Part shown: positions 1 to 13,200 of the stretch, piece after piece | Layout: every line of letters begins with the position of its first letter | How positions within the stretch are numbered: position 1 is the stretch's first letter | From: Ridgeia piscesae | Taxonomy: Eukaryota > Annelida > Polychaeta > Sabellida > Siboglinidae | Assembly: GCA_025642075.2 (NCBI GenBank) | Contig: JAODUO010000158.1 | Span: 323,501 to 387,500 of the forward strand | Length of the DNA stretch: 64,000 bases | Direction of reading: 5' to 3' | Made by a program: the position numbers and the translations under genes | The notes under the pieces: generated by a model | The model's input: the letters and a program-made list of their open reading frames with translations, nothing else | The model's database searches: none | Told to the model about the DNA's origin: nothing

Positions 1-3000
1 GACTCATTCAGTTTGTTATGGCACTGTCTCTACTGACTCATTCAGTTTGTTATGACACTGTCTCTACTGACTCATTCAGTTTGTTATGACACTGTCTCTA
101 CTGACTCATTCAGTTTATATGACACTGTCTCTACTGACTCATTCAGTTTGTTATGACACTGTCTCTACTGACTCATTCGTTTGTTATGGCACTGTTTTAC
201 TGACTCATTCAGTTTGTTTGACACTGTCTCTACCGACTCATTAAATTTTTATGACACTGTCTCTACGACTCATTCAGTTTTTATGACACTGTCTCTACTG
301 ACTCATTAGTTTTTATGACACTGTCTCTACTGACTCATTCAGTTTTTATGGCACTGTCTCTACTGACTCATTCATTTTTTTTGACACTGTCTCTACTGAC
401 TCATTCAGTTTTTTGACACTGTCTCTACTGACTCATTCGTTTTTATGACACTGTCTCTACTGACTCATTCGTTTTTATGACACTGTCTCTACTGACCCCC
501 ATTCAGTTTGTTATGACACTGTCTCTACTGACTCATTCAGTTTTTTGACACTGTCTCTACTGACTCATTCGTTTGTTATGACACTGTCTCTACTGACTCA
601 TTCGTTTGTTATGGCCCCCTGTCTCTACGACTCATTCAGTTTGTTATGACACTGTCTCTACTGACTCATTCAGTTTATTTTGACACTGTCTCTACGACTC
701 ATTCAGTTTGTTATGACACTGTCTCTACTGACTCATTCGTTTGTTATGGCACTGTCTCTACGACTCATTCAGTTTGTTATGACACTGTCTCTAATGACTC
801 ATTAGTTTTTATGACACTGTCTCTACGACTCATTCAGTTTTTTTGACACTGTCTCTACTGACTCATTCAGTTTTTATGACACTGTCTCTACTGACTCATT
901 CAGTTTTTATGACACTGTCTCTACGACTCATTTAGTTTTTTTTTATGACACTGTCTCTACTGACTCATTCAGTTTTTATGACACTGTCTCTACTGACTCA
1001 TTCAGTTTTTATGACACTGTCTCTACTGACTCATTCGTTTATTTTGACACTGTCTCTACGACTCATTTAGTTTTTATGACACTGTCTCACTGACTCATTC
1101 AGTTTTTATGACACTGTCTCTACTGACTCATTCATTTTTTTATGACACTGTCTCTATGACTCATTCGTTTTTATGACACTGTCTCTACGACTCATTCAGT
1201 TTTTATGACACTGTCTCTACTGACTCATTCAGTTTTTATGACACTGTCTCTACGACTCATTCAGTTTTTTTGACACTGTCTCTACGACTCATTCAGTTTG
1301 TTATGACACTGTCTCTACTGACTCATTCAGTTTTTTTGACACTGTCTCTACGACTCATTTAGTTTGTTATGACACTGTCTCTACGACTCATTTAGTTTAT
1401 ATGACACTGTCTCTACGACTCATTCAGTTTATTTTGACACTGTCTCTACTGACTCATTCAGTTTGTTATGACACTGTCTCTACTGACTCATTCAGTTTTT
1501 ATGACACTGTCTCTACGACTCATTTAGTTTTTATGACACTGTCTCTACTGATTTATTCAGTTTTTATGACACTGTCTCTACGACTCATTCAGTTTGTTAT
1601 GACACTGTCTCTACTGACTCATTCAGTTTTTATGACACTGTCTCTACTGACTCATTCAGTTTTTATGACACTGTCTCTACAGACTCATTCAGTTTGTTAT
1701 GACACTGTCTCTACTGACTCATTCAGTTTGTTATGGCACTGTCTCTACTGACTCATTCAGTTTGTTATGACACTGTCTCTACTGACTCATTCAGTTTTTT
1801 ATGACACTGTCTCTACTGACTCATTCAGTTTGTTATGACACTGTCTCTACTGACTCATTCAGTTTTTATGACACTGTCTCTACAGACTCATTCAGTTTGT
1901 TATGACACTGTCTCTACTGACTCATTCAGTTTTTATGACACTGTCTCTACTGACTCATTCAGTTTGTTATGACACTGTCTCTACTGACTCATTCGTTTGT
2001 TATGGCACTGTCTCTACTGACTCATTCAGTTTGTTATGACACTGTCTCTACTGACTCATTCAGTTTTTATGACACTGTCTCTACTGACTCATTCAGTTTG
2101 TTATGACACTGTCTCTACTGACTCATTCAGTTTGTTGTGACACTGTCTCTACTGACTCATTCAGTTTGTTATGACACTGTCTCTACTGACTCATTCAGTT
2201 TTTATGACACTGTCTCTACGACTCATTCAGTTTTTATGACACTGTCTCTACTGACTCATTCAGTTTATATGACACTGTCTCTACGACTCATTCAGTTTTT
2301 ATGACACTGTCTCTACGACTCATTCAGTTTTTATGACACTGTTTTACTGACTCATTCAGTTTGTTTGACACTGTCTCTACTGACTCATTCGTTTTTATGA
2401 CACTGTCTCTACTGACTCATTCAGTTTTTTATGACACTGTCTCTACTGACTCATTCAGTTTTTATGACACTGTCTCTACTGACTCATTCAGTTTATATGA
2501 CACTGTCTCTACAGACTCATTCAGTTTGTTATGACACTGTCTCTACTGACTCATTCAGTTTGTTATGGCACTGTCTCTACTGACTCATTCAGTTTGTTAT
2601 GACACTGTCTCTACTGACTCATTCAGTTTTTATGACACTGTCTCTACTGACTCATTCAGTTTGTTATGACACTGTCTCTACTGACTCATTCAGTTTTTAT
2701 GACACTGTCTCTACTGACTCATTCAGTTTGTTATGACACTGTCTCTACTGACTCATTCAGTTTGTTATGGCACTGTCTCTACTGACTCATTCAGTTTGTT
2801 ATGACACTGTCTCTACTGACTCATTCAGTTTATATGACACTGTCTCTACGACTCATTCAGTTTTTTTGACACTTTTCTACTGACTCATTCAGTTTTTATG
2901 ACACTGCTCTACTGACTCATTCAGTTTTTTGCACTGTCTCTACTGACTCATTCAGTTTTTATGACACTGTCTCTACTGACTCAAATTTTGTTTATATGAC

Positions 3001-5930
3001 ACTGTCTCTACTGACTCATTCAGTTTTATGACACTGTCTCTACTGACTCATTCAGGGTTTTTATGACACTGTCTCTACAGACTCATTTAGTTTGTTATGA
3101 CACTGTCTCACCGACTCATTTCATTTTTTTATGACACTGTCTCTAAGACTCATTCAGTTTGTTATGACACTGTCTCTACTGAACTTTTTATTTCAGTTTG
3201 TTTTTTGACACTGTCTCTACGACTCATTCAGTTTTTATGACACTGTCTCTACGACTCATTCAGTTTGTTATGACACTGTTTTACTGACTCATTCAGTTTT
3301 TATGACACTGTCTCTACAGACTCATTCAGTTTGTTATGACACTGTCTCTACTGACTCATTCAGTTTGTTATGACACTGTCTCTACAGACTCATTCAGTTT
3401 ATTATGACACTGTCTCTACGACTCATTTAGTTTGTTATGACACTGTCTCTACTGATTCATTCAGTTTATATGACACTGTCTCTACAGACTCATTCAGTTT
3501 GTTATGACACTGTCTCTACTGACTCATTCAGTTTGTTATGACACTGTCTCTACAGACTCATTCAGTTTATTATGACACTGTCTCTACAGACTCATTTAGT
3601 TTGTTATGACACTGTCTCTACATTTATTCAGTTTTTTGACACTGTCTCTACGACTCATTCAGTTTGTTATGACACTGTTCTACTGACTCATTCAGTTTGT
3701 TATGACACTGTCTCTACGACTCATTCAGTTTTTTGACACTGTTTTACTGACTCATTCAGTTTTTATGACACTGTCTCTACGACTCATTCAGTTTTTTATG
3801 ACACTGTCTCTACTGACTCATTCAAATTTGTTTGACACTGTCTCTAAATGACTCATTCAGTTTGTTATGACAATGTCTCTACTGACTCATTCAGTTTGTT
3901 ATGACACCCGTCTCTACTGACTCATTCAGTTTGTTATGACACTGTCTCTACTGACTCATTCAGTTTATATGACACTGTCTCTACAGACTCATTCAGTTTG
4001 TTATGACACTGTCTCTACTGACTCATTCAGTTTGTTATGACACTGTCTCTACTGACTCATTCAGTTTGTTATGACACTGTCTCTACTGACTCATTCAGTT
4101 TTTTTGACACTGTCTCTACAACTCATTCAGTTTGTTATGACACTGTCTCTACTGAAAATTTATTCAGTTTATATGACACTGTCTCTACAGACTCATTCAG
4201 TTTGTTTATGACACTGTCTCTACTGACTCATTCAGTTTTTATGAAAAACTGTCTCTATGACTCATTCAGTTTTTAGGCACTGTCTCTACGACTCATTCAG
4301 TTTGTTATGACACTGTCTCTACTGACTCATTCAGTTTTTATGACACTGTCTCTACTGACTCATTCAGTTTTTATGACACTGTCTCTACTGACTCATTCAG
4401 TTTGTTATGACACTGTCTCTACTGACTCATTCAGTTTGTTATGACACTGTCTCTACTGACTCATTCAGTTTTATGACACTGTCTCTACAGACTCATTCAG
4501 TTTGTTATGACACTGTCTCTACTGACTCATTCAGTTTGTTATGACACTGTCTCTACTGACTCATTCAGTTTGTTATGACACTGTCTCTACTGACTCATTC
4601 AGTTTTTATGACACTGTCTCTACAGACTCATTCAGTTTGTTATGGCACTGTCTCTACGACTCATTCAGGTTTATGACACTGTCTCTCAGACTCATTCAGG
4701 GTTTTTTATGACACTGTCTCTACTGACTCATTCAGTTTGTTTGGCACTGTCTCTACTGACTCATTTTTGTTATGACACCCGTCTCTACTGACTCATTCAG
4801 TTTTATGACACTGTCTCTACGACTCATTAAATTTTTTAAAGAAATGTCTCTAAAACTCATTCAGTTTTTTTGCCTTCCCTACCGACTCATTAGTTTTTTA
4901 AAACCTGTCTCTACGACTCATTCAGTTTGTTATGACACTGTCCCACTGACTCATTCAGTTTTTTTGACACTGTCTCTAAATGACTCATTCAGTTTGTTTG
5001 AATGCTTCTGAAATCATTCAAATTTATTTTTAACTGTCTCTACAGACTCATTCAGTTTTTTTATGACACTGTCTCTACAGACTCATTCAGTTTTTTTGAC
5101 ACTGTCTCTACGACTCATTCAGTTTTGTTATGGCACTGTCTCTACTGACTCATTCAGTTTTTTTGACACTGTCTCTACGACTCATTCAGTTTGTTATGAC
5201 ACTGTCTCTCCCCGCTCATTCAGTTTGTTATGAACCCCTAAATCTTTTTTTGAATTTTAAAAATTAGTTTTTAGACACTGTCTCTACTGACTCATTCAGT
5301 TTGTTATGACACTGTCTCTACGACTCATTCAGTTTGTTATGACACTGTCTCTACTGACTCATTAAATTTGTTATGACACTGTCTCACTGACTCATTCAGT
5401 TTGTTTGACACTGTCTCTGACTCAATTTAGTTTGTTTGACACTGTCTCTACTAATCAAATTTAGTTTTTTTGAAAACTGTTCTACTGACTCATTCAGTTT
5501 GTTATGACACTGTCTTACTGACTCATTCAGTTTGTTATGACACTGTCTCTACTGACTCATTAAATTTGTTATGACACTGTCCTACTGACTCATTCAGTTT
5601 GTTATGACACTGTCTCTACTGACTCATTCAGTTTGTTTCACTGTTCTACTGACTCATTCAGTTTGTTATGACACTGTCACTACTGACTCATTCAGTTTGT
5701 TATGACACTGTCTCTACTGACTCATTCAGTTTGTTATGACACTGTCTCTACTGACTCATTCAGTTTGTTATGACACTGTCTCTACTGACTCATTCAGTTT
5801 GTTATGACACTGTCTCTACTGACTCATTCAGTTTGTTATGGCACTGTCCTACTGACTCATTCAGTTTGTTTGACACTTTTCTCTACTGACTCATTCGTTT
5901 TTATGACACTTCTCTAGTCCCTTATTTTTA
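1..5930. repeat. 34-bp minisatellite, ~5.9 kb
   Basis: Head-to-tail units of 31-34 bp with the core ctgtctctactgactcattc followed by a variable agtttgttat or agttttt stretch. The array runs from the first base and is nearly uniform to about 2.8 kb. After that, single-base indels and homopolymer slips rise steadily, and by 5.8 kb the unit is barely recognisable. It lies left of DDX56 exon 7, so it is probably inside the next DDX56 intron. Short open frames in it are repeat translations, not genes. Confidence 0.95.
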
Positions 5931-6290
5931 AAGACACGCCCCTTTCTCACAAAGTCCCTACTGTAACGTTTTTTAAAGAAATGTTTAAATGACTACCTTT
6001 TTTAAAACCGCTCTATCTTTTGAAAACACAAAACTCTTCCCCCAAAAAGGCCAGCTTTAAAGAGCCCCCCGAATGAAGGGCAAAATTGGGCCCTTCCCCT
6101 CACCCTTTTAAAAAACAAATTTGTCTGAGGGCAGGTTAATGAGGCAAGATAGGACAAACTTGCTTCCCCCTTCCCCTCCCTTAAAACCTTTTAGTTGGTC
6201 CCCTAATTTTCTTCCCCTTTTAGGCCCTTTTTCCCCTTTATGTCTCCCATCTATCCTTTAGGCCCTATGTTCCCACCCCCTTTTGTTTTC
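5931..6290. other. degenerate, homopolymer-rich junction
   Basis: Stretch between two arrays, rich in runs of A, T and C and without a clear repeat or gene. Traces of both neighbouring arrays are visible at its ends. It may be poorly polished consensus sequence rather than real biology. Confidence 0.5.
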
Positions 6291-7203
6291 CAAAGTCTCC
6301 CATAACCCCTAGTTGTCCAATATGTTTCCCACCTACCCCTAGCTGTCCATGTCTCCCATAATCCCTAGCTGTCCATATGTCTCCCACCTACCCCTAGCTG
6401 TCCATATGTCTCCCACCTACGCCTAGCTGTCCATATGTCTCCCACCTACCCCTAGCTGTCCATGTCTCCCACCTACCCCTAGCTGTCCAATGTCTCCCAC
6501 CTACCCCTAGCTGTCCATATGTCTCCCACCTACCCCTAGCTGTCCATATGTCTCCCACCTACCCCTAGCTGTCCATATGTCTCCCACCTACCCCTAGCTG
6601 TCCATATGTCTCCCACCTACCCCTAGCTGTCCATGTCTCCCACCTACCCCTAGCTGTCCATGTCTCCCACCTACCCCTAACTGTCCATGTCTCCAACCTA
6701 CCCCTAGCTGTCCATGTCTCCCACCTACCCCTAGCTGTCCATGTCTCCCACCTACCCCTAGCTGTCCATGTCTCCCACCTACCCCTAGCTGTCCATGTCT
6801 CCCACCTACCCCTAGCTGTCCATGTCTCCCACCTACCCCTAGCTGTCCATGTCTCCCACCTACCCCTAGCTGTCCATGTCTCCCACCTACCCCTAGCTGT
6901 CCATGTCTCCCACCTACCCCTAGCTGTCCATGTCTCCAACCTACCCCTAGCTGTCCATGTCTCCCACCTACCCCTAGCTGTCCATGTCTCCAACCTACCC
7001 CTAGCTGTCCATGTCTCCCACCTACCCCTAGCTGTCCATGTCTCCCACCTACCCCTAGCTGTCCATGTCTCCCACCTACCCCTAGCTGTCCATGTCTCCC
7101 ACCTACCCCTAACTGTCCATGTCTCCAACCTACCCCTAGCTGTCCATGTCTCCCACCTACCCCTAGCTGTCCATGTCTCCCACCTACCCCTAGCTGTCCG
7201 ATG
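6291..7203. repeat. 27-bp minisatellite next to DDX56 exon 7 donor
   Basis: About 33 units with the plus-strand core cacctacccctagctgtcca, spaced 27 bp or 29-30 bp at the left end. On the gene (minus) strand each unit carries GGGGTAGGTGGG, a donor-like string. The array begins a few bases past the true exon 7 donor at 7211-7206. The 27-bp period keeps several frames open (187 and 205 codons on the minus strand), an artefact of the period. Confidence 0.93.
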
Positions 7204-7211
7204 TGACTCAC

Positions 7212-7276
7212 TTGATGTGGTACTGTGTGAGTTGACTTGCCTCAGGAAGTTGTGACTCCTCCAGCTTCAAGATCAC
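7212..7276 (-). CDS. DDX56: DDX56 exon 7
   Basis: Residues 217-237 plus two bases of the next codon (65 nt). [16 protein letters not shown] matches the DDX56-specific link between the two RecA lobes (human counterpart LKLQESQLP). Acceptor TGTTTCAG at 7277-7284, donor AA/GTGAGT at 7211. It continues directly from exon 6 (LLLHNA-VILKL), although the two are 11.8 kb apart. Confidence 0.9.
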
Positions 7277-10200
7277 CTGAAACACCAACAACAGTCACAC
7301 TGGGCTCATGACACATGTACACACATGTACACACATGTACACACATGTACACACATGTACACACATGTACACACATGTACACACACACATGCATACACAT
7401 GTACACACACATGTACACACACATGCACGCACATGCACACACACAAATATGCACACATACACTTATGCACACACGCGCACGCACGCGCGCGCTCACACAC
7501 ACACACACACGCTGGGTTTGTGACACATGCACACATGCACTCAGCAGACCTGTGACACATAGTTTGTATGAATTGTTCTCTGTTATCACGTATGATCAAG
7601 GACAGTGTTTTTATAGTCTTGTTGACTACAGAGTTCACACATGTAAACCAATCATACTCAATTTCACATGGTTGTAGGCATGACAATTATAACTACTCAA
7701 TTCCAGGTTTGTAACACAATTAATACGGTCATGTTTGTTTCATTCAAGGAGAAGAGATGCTAGTTTTCCTTGGGAAACTGTCAACGTTCATGAATCTATC
7801 ATTCCTGTCATTGTGTGGTAGGGGCCATAATAATTAATTCCTAACCTAATAAATTATAATGAGCCCTAGAGATGGCATTTCAGTATTACGACAATCAGAC
7901 GACGGAAACCATATTGCTAAAGATAGATGTATGACACAGACTCGAGTGACAGTAGCCCAGAGGTGTCAACTTGTACGGTTTACCTGTAAGCCGTACGAAT
8001 TTTTGCGATTTGCACAGGCTTACAGGCGTATGATGCAATCCTTATGGATGTTTATGATTTTTACAAAACAAATTGTTCGTGATCTCCACGAATTATTTTT
8101 AAATGGCGCTGAATATTACAGCACTTGACTGCTCCGAGATTTACCCAATGCGCTCTGCGCATACAGAAACCACTCTCCTGGCCACGTTGTAATCACGTGA
8201 TTACCCTAGCCTGCCATTCTGAGCATGCGCAGAATGCATTATCGGCAGTTTCGGAAGTAGATTCAAACTTAGAATCATTCCATGCTTTTTATTTGATTGA
8301 GATGGATGCGATGGAGATTGTCGAGCCGCCTGCAAAGAAGCGCAAACAGTATGCGGGCCATTACCAGGACGGCTGGAAACAAGTGTTTAATGGGGTTATC
8401 ACGCCGTCAAACTTGGGCGATCACCATGCTTGGTGCATCATTTGCTCTGTCGTGTTTTAATCCAGGAATATATTTCATCCACAGCTTGAGCCACAACTCC
8501 GGCCTACTGTTTGACAATGACAGGGCGCGACAGTTGACAGACACCATCAGGGACAGCACATGACTGAAAATTCACACATTAAAGTAAGTTTAATTGATTA
8601 AAAACTTTTGTGTTGTTTGAGTCAAGTTGGTGAAAGTTGTGAGTTTCTAAGTCGACTGTTTTTTATTTATTGTATATATGAATATTTTATTTACACCACC
8701 TTAGATCGGCCATATTTTATTTACATCCTCACCCTCAAGACATTGACAAATGACACCTATCCATGTCTCGGGGACAGTCTCAAGATGGGGCTCAGGTGTC
8801 TGTCACAGCTCCAGTGAGTTTTATTTTACAGACTCAGCCTAGACACTTTGACAACCCCCCCATGTGTGGACAGTTGGGAGACATCATCAAGACACCCATG
8901 TTTTATTTACATGGCACAGCACTTGGGACATGTGCTTATTCACCCCATCAGTTCACATTTACCCTGTCACACTGTGGGAATAACTTAGCTTTTCATATGA
9001 TTATATGTACATTTACTACACCATTTTTTATTACAAACAATTGTTGATGCGTCACTGGACTGGACAGGTAAGATTCGAAGGTATGTCTTGTGTAGTTTAA
9101 TTGACAGCGAGTGTCGAGGTCTTGTTATCATCCAGAATATAACTCATCCACAGGTTGTACGACAGCACAATATTCTCTAACAATGATGAGGCAAGGACGT
9201 TGGCAGTCGCCGTCACCAGATTGAAGTAGTTAGAAACAATAGAGTCACACCTTCGAGGTCTTGGGTTTGTCGTGTTTTAATCCACGAATATATTTCATCC
9301 ACAGCTTGAGCAACAACTCCGGCCTACTGGAGGACGATGACACAGTGTGACAGTTGACAGTCGCCATCAGGGAGAACTCATCACTGACACATTAAAGTAA
9401 CTTTAATGAATCTAACCACATGTGTCACCAGTTGTTTGGTTGATGTCCACATGTCTGGGAGAGTTGACACTTGAGTTTGTGCAGTGAAAGTCAAGTGTTG
9501 TTGGTCAGATAAACCAACTCGTTGTTTACGTCTGTTTTTGACCTGTGCAAGTCATCTGTGTAAGTTTACACATGTGTAAGTTTACAAAGTTTAATTGACA
9601 GCGAGTGTCGCGGTCTTGTGTTTTCGTCCAGAATATAACTCATCCACAGGTTGTACGACAGAACAATATTCTCCGACAACGACGAGGCAAGGACGTTGGC
9701 AGTCGCCGTCACCAGATTGAAGCAGTTAGAAAAAATAGAGTCACACCTTCGAAGTCTTGTGTCTGTCATGTTTTAATCCAGGAATATATTTCATCCACAG
9801 CTTGAGCCACAACTCCGGCCTACTGTTTGACAATGACAGGGCGCGACAGTTGACAGACGCCATCAGGGACAGCACATCACTGAACATTCACACATTAAAG
9901 TAAGTTTAATTCATTAAAAACATTTGTGTTGTTTGAGTCAAGTTGGTGAAAGTTGTGAGTTTCTAAGTCGACTGTTTTTTATTTATTGTATATGTGAGTA
10001 TTTTATTTACACCACCTCTGTTCGGCCATGTTTTAGTTACATCCTCACCCGCAAGACATTGACAAATGACACCTATCAATGTCTCCAACACTGTCTCAAG
10101 ATGGGGCTCAGGTGTCTGTCACAGCTCCAGTGAGTTTTATTTTACAGACGCAGCCTGGACACTTTGACAACCCCCCCATGTGTGGACAGTTGGGAGACAC

Positions 10201-13200
10201 CATCAAGACACCCATGAGTTATTTACATGGCACAGCACTTGGGACATGTTGTGCTAATTCACCCCATCAGTTCACATTTACCCTGTCACACTGTGGTAAT
10301 CACTTAGCTTTTCATATGATTATATGTACATTTACTACACCATTTTTTATTACAAACAATTGTTGAAGAGTCACTGGGGTGGACAGGTAAGATTAGAAGG
10401 TATGTTTTGTGTAGTTTAATTGACAGCGAGTGTCGAGGTCTTGTGTTTTCATCCAGAATATAACTCATCCACAGGTTGTACGACAGCACAATATTCTCCA
10501 ACAATGATGAGGCAAGGACGTTGGCAGTCGCCGTCACCAGACTGAAGAAGTTAGAAACAATAGAGTCACACCTTCAAGGTCTTGTGTCTGTCATGTTTTA
10601 ATCCAGGAATATATTTCATCCACAGCTTGAGCCACAACTCCGGCCTACTGTTTGACAAGGACAGGGCGCGACAGTTGACAGACGCCATCAGGGACAGCAC
10701 ATCACTGAACATTCACACATTAAAGTAAGTTTAATTGATTAAAAACTTTTGTGTTGTTTGAGTCAAGTTGGTGAAAGTTGTGAGTTTCTAAGTCGACTGT
10801 TTTTTATTTATTGTATATGTGAATATTTTATTTACACCACCTCAGATCGGCCATATTTTATTTATATCCTCACCCTCAAGACATTGACAAATGACACCTA
10901 TCCATGTCTCGGAGACAGTCTCAAGATGGGGCTCAGGTGTCTGTCACAGCTCCAGTGAGTTTTATTTTACAGACTCAGCCTAGACACTTTGACAACCCCC
11001 CCATGTGTGGACAGTTGGGAGACACCATCAAGACACCCATGTTTTATTTACATGGCACAGCACTTGGGACATGTGCTTATTCACCCCATCAGTTCACATT
11101 TACCCTGTCACACTGTGGGAATAACTTAGCTTTTCATATGACTATATGTACATTTACTACACCATTTTTTATTACAAACAATTGTTGATGAGTCACTGGA
11201 CTGGACAGGTAAGATTCGAAGGTATGTCTTGTGTAGTTTAATTGACAGCGAGTGTCGAGGTCTTGTGTTTTCATCCAGAATATAACTCATCCACAGGTTG
11301 TACGACGGCACAATATTCTCTGACAACGACGAGGCAAGGACGTTGGCAGTCGCCGTCACCAGATTGAAGCAGTTAGAAAAAATAGAGTCACACCTTCGAA
11401 GTCTTGTGTTTGTCGTGGTTTAATCCAGGAATATATTTCATCCACAGCTTGAGCAACAACTCCGGCCTACTGTTTGACAATGACAGGGCGCGACAGTTGA
11501 CAGACGCCATCAGGGACAGCACATCACTGAAAATTCACACATTAAAGTAAGTTTAATTGATTAAAAACATTTGTGTTGTTTCAGTCGAGTTGCTGAAAGT
11601 TGTGAGTTTCTAAGTTGACTGTTTTTTATTTATTGTATATTTGAATATTTTATTTACATCACCCTCAAGACATTGACAAATGATACCTATCAATGTCTCG
11701 GAGACAGTCTCAAGATGGGGCTCAGGTTCCTGTCACAGCTCCAGTGAGTTTTATTGATTAAAAACGGTTGTGTTGTTTGAGTCGAGTTGGGGAAAGTTGT
11801 GAGTTTCTAAGTTGACTGTTTTTTATTTATTGTATATGTGAATATTTTATTTACACCACCTCAGATCGGCCATGTTTTATTTACTGTGTGTACGTGTGCT
11901 TTAATTTGTAAGTTGTTTTCAGCTACGTGATGAAGCTGGCAACATCCTGGTGACAGAAGTGAGATTGTCACGGTGCAATCACGCCAACGCAAGAAAATTA
12001 ATCAAACATTTGATGACATGCCTCTTTGACACCAATGAAATACAAAAAGCATGTATGGACAGGAGACATCATGCAACTATCCAGGCACCAACACAAGCTC
12101 TTGAGAAGAGGAAGATTGTTGCTATGAAAGGTAATTAAGTTAGATATATGTCTGTACGTAGAATTGCAAAAAAACTGCTTAATTTGTGTATAAAAGCAGG
12201 GATCGTTTAAAAAAACTTAAGCATGCATGTATATATATATCTTTAAAACTGCTACTTGTTTGCCTTATAAATGATCTTCTAAATAATATAAATTAAATAT
12301 GATTGTTTACTAGTTACACATTGTTTCTGTACAGCTGCTTATCATCTGTCAATGTTAATTTGGCATATATAAAAAACTGCTATGTATTTTTTGCAATACA
12401 ATACAATATTCACCAATCCACTGTTGGCATGGGGTGTGGTCGTGGGAGGCCTCTGGGCTCTGGCGAGGGCTACAGCTCCTAGACCCTGTAGAGACGGCTG
12501 GATTAGTGTCTTCTCACCAAGCAATACTAGACCATTTAGTGAGAATGTGGGCCCAACATTCAGATGAAATCACTTGCCCGACAGTGTGCGCCCTATTGAT
12601 GTCTTTGAACTGCTCTTTCATGGTGATGTGATAGATCTGTTTGTTTATTTTCCATGTAAGTCTATTTATATTACATGCCATGAAAATGTTTCAATTTGGT
12701 TATTGTTGCAGGTGTGCTGTTGTGGGACATCCCGGATGGGTCACAGTGGATTCCCCACCGGAATCACTGTCAAGTTAATGCAGTGTCACAAACGTGATTG
12801 CAGTGGATTCCCCACCGGAATCACTGTCAAGTTAATGCAGTGTCACAAACGTGATCGCAGTGGATTCCCCACTGGAATCACTGTCAAGTTAATGCAGTGT
12901 CACAAACGTGATCGCAGTGGATTCCCCACTGGAATCACTGTCAAGTTAATGCAGTGTCACAAACGTGATCGCAGTGGATTCCCCACTGGAATCACTGTCA
13001 AGTTAATGCAGTGTCACAAACGTGATCGCAGTGGATTCCCCACTGGAATCACTGTCAAGTTAATGCAGTGTCACAAACGTGATCGCAGTGGATTCCCCAC
13101 TGGAATCACTGTCAAGTTAATGCAGTGTCACAAACGTGATCGCAGTGGATTCCCCACCGGAATCACTGTCAAGTTAATGCAGTGTCACAAACGTGATCGC

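Noticed and set aside
1..5930. CRISPR-like appearance of regular repeats
   Set aside because: Units are head to tail with no unique spacers, and the genes around are eukaryotic with introns.
6565..7211. 187- and 205-codon frames (WETWTARGR repeats)
   Set aside because: 27-bp array; no start context or exon support. The flanking real exon is in DDX56.
7859..8128. 89-codon plus-strand frame
   Set aside because: No family resemblance, no splice context; kept only as a note.
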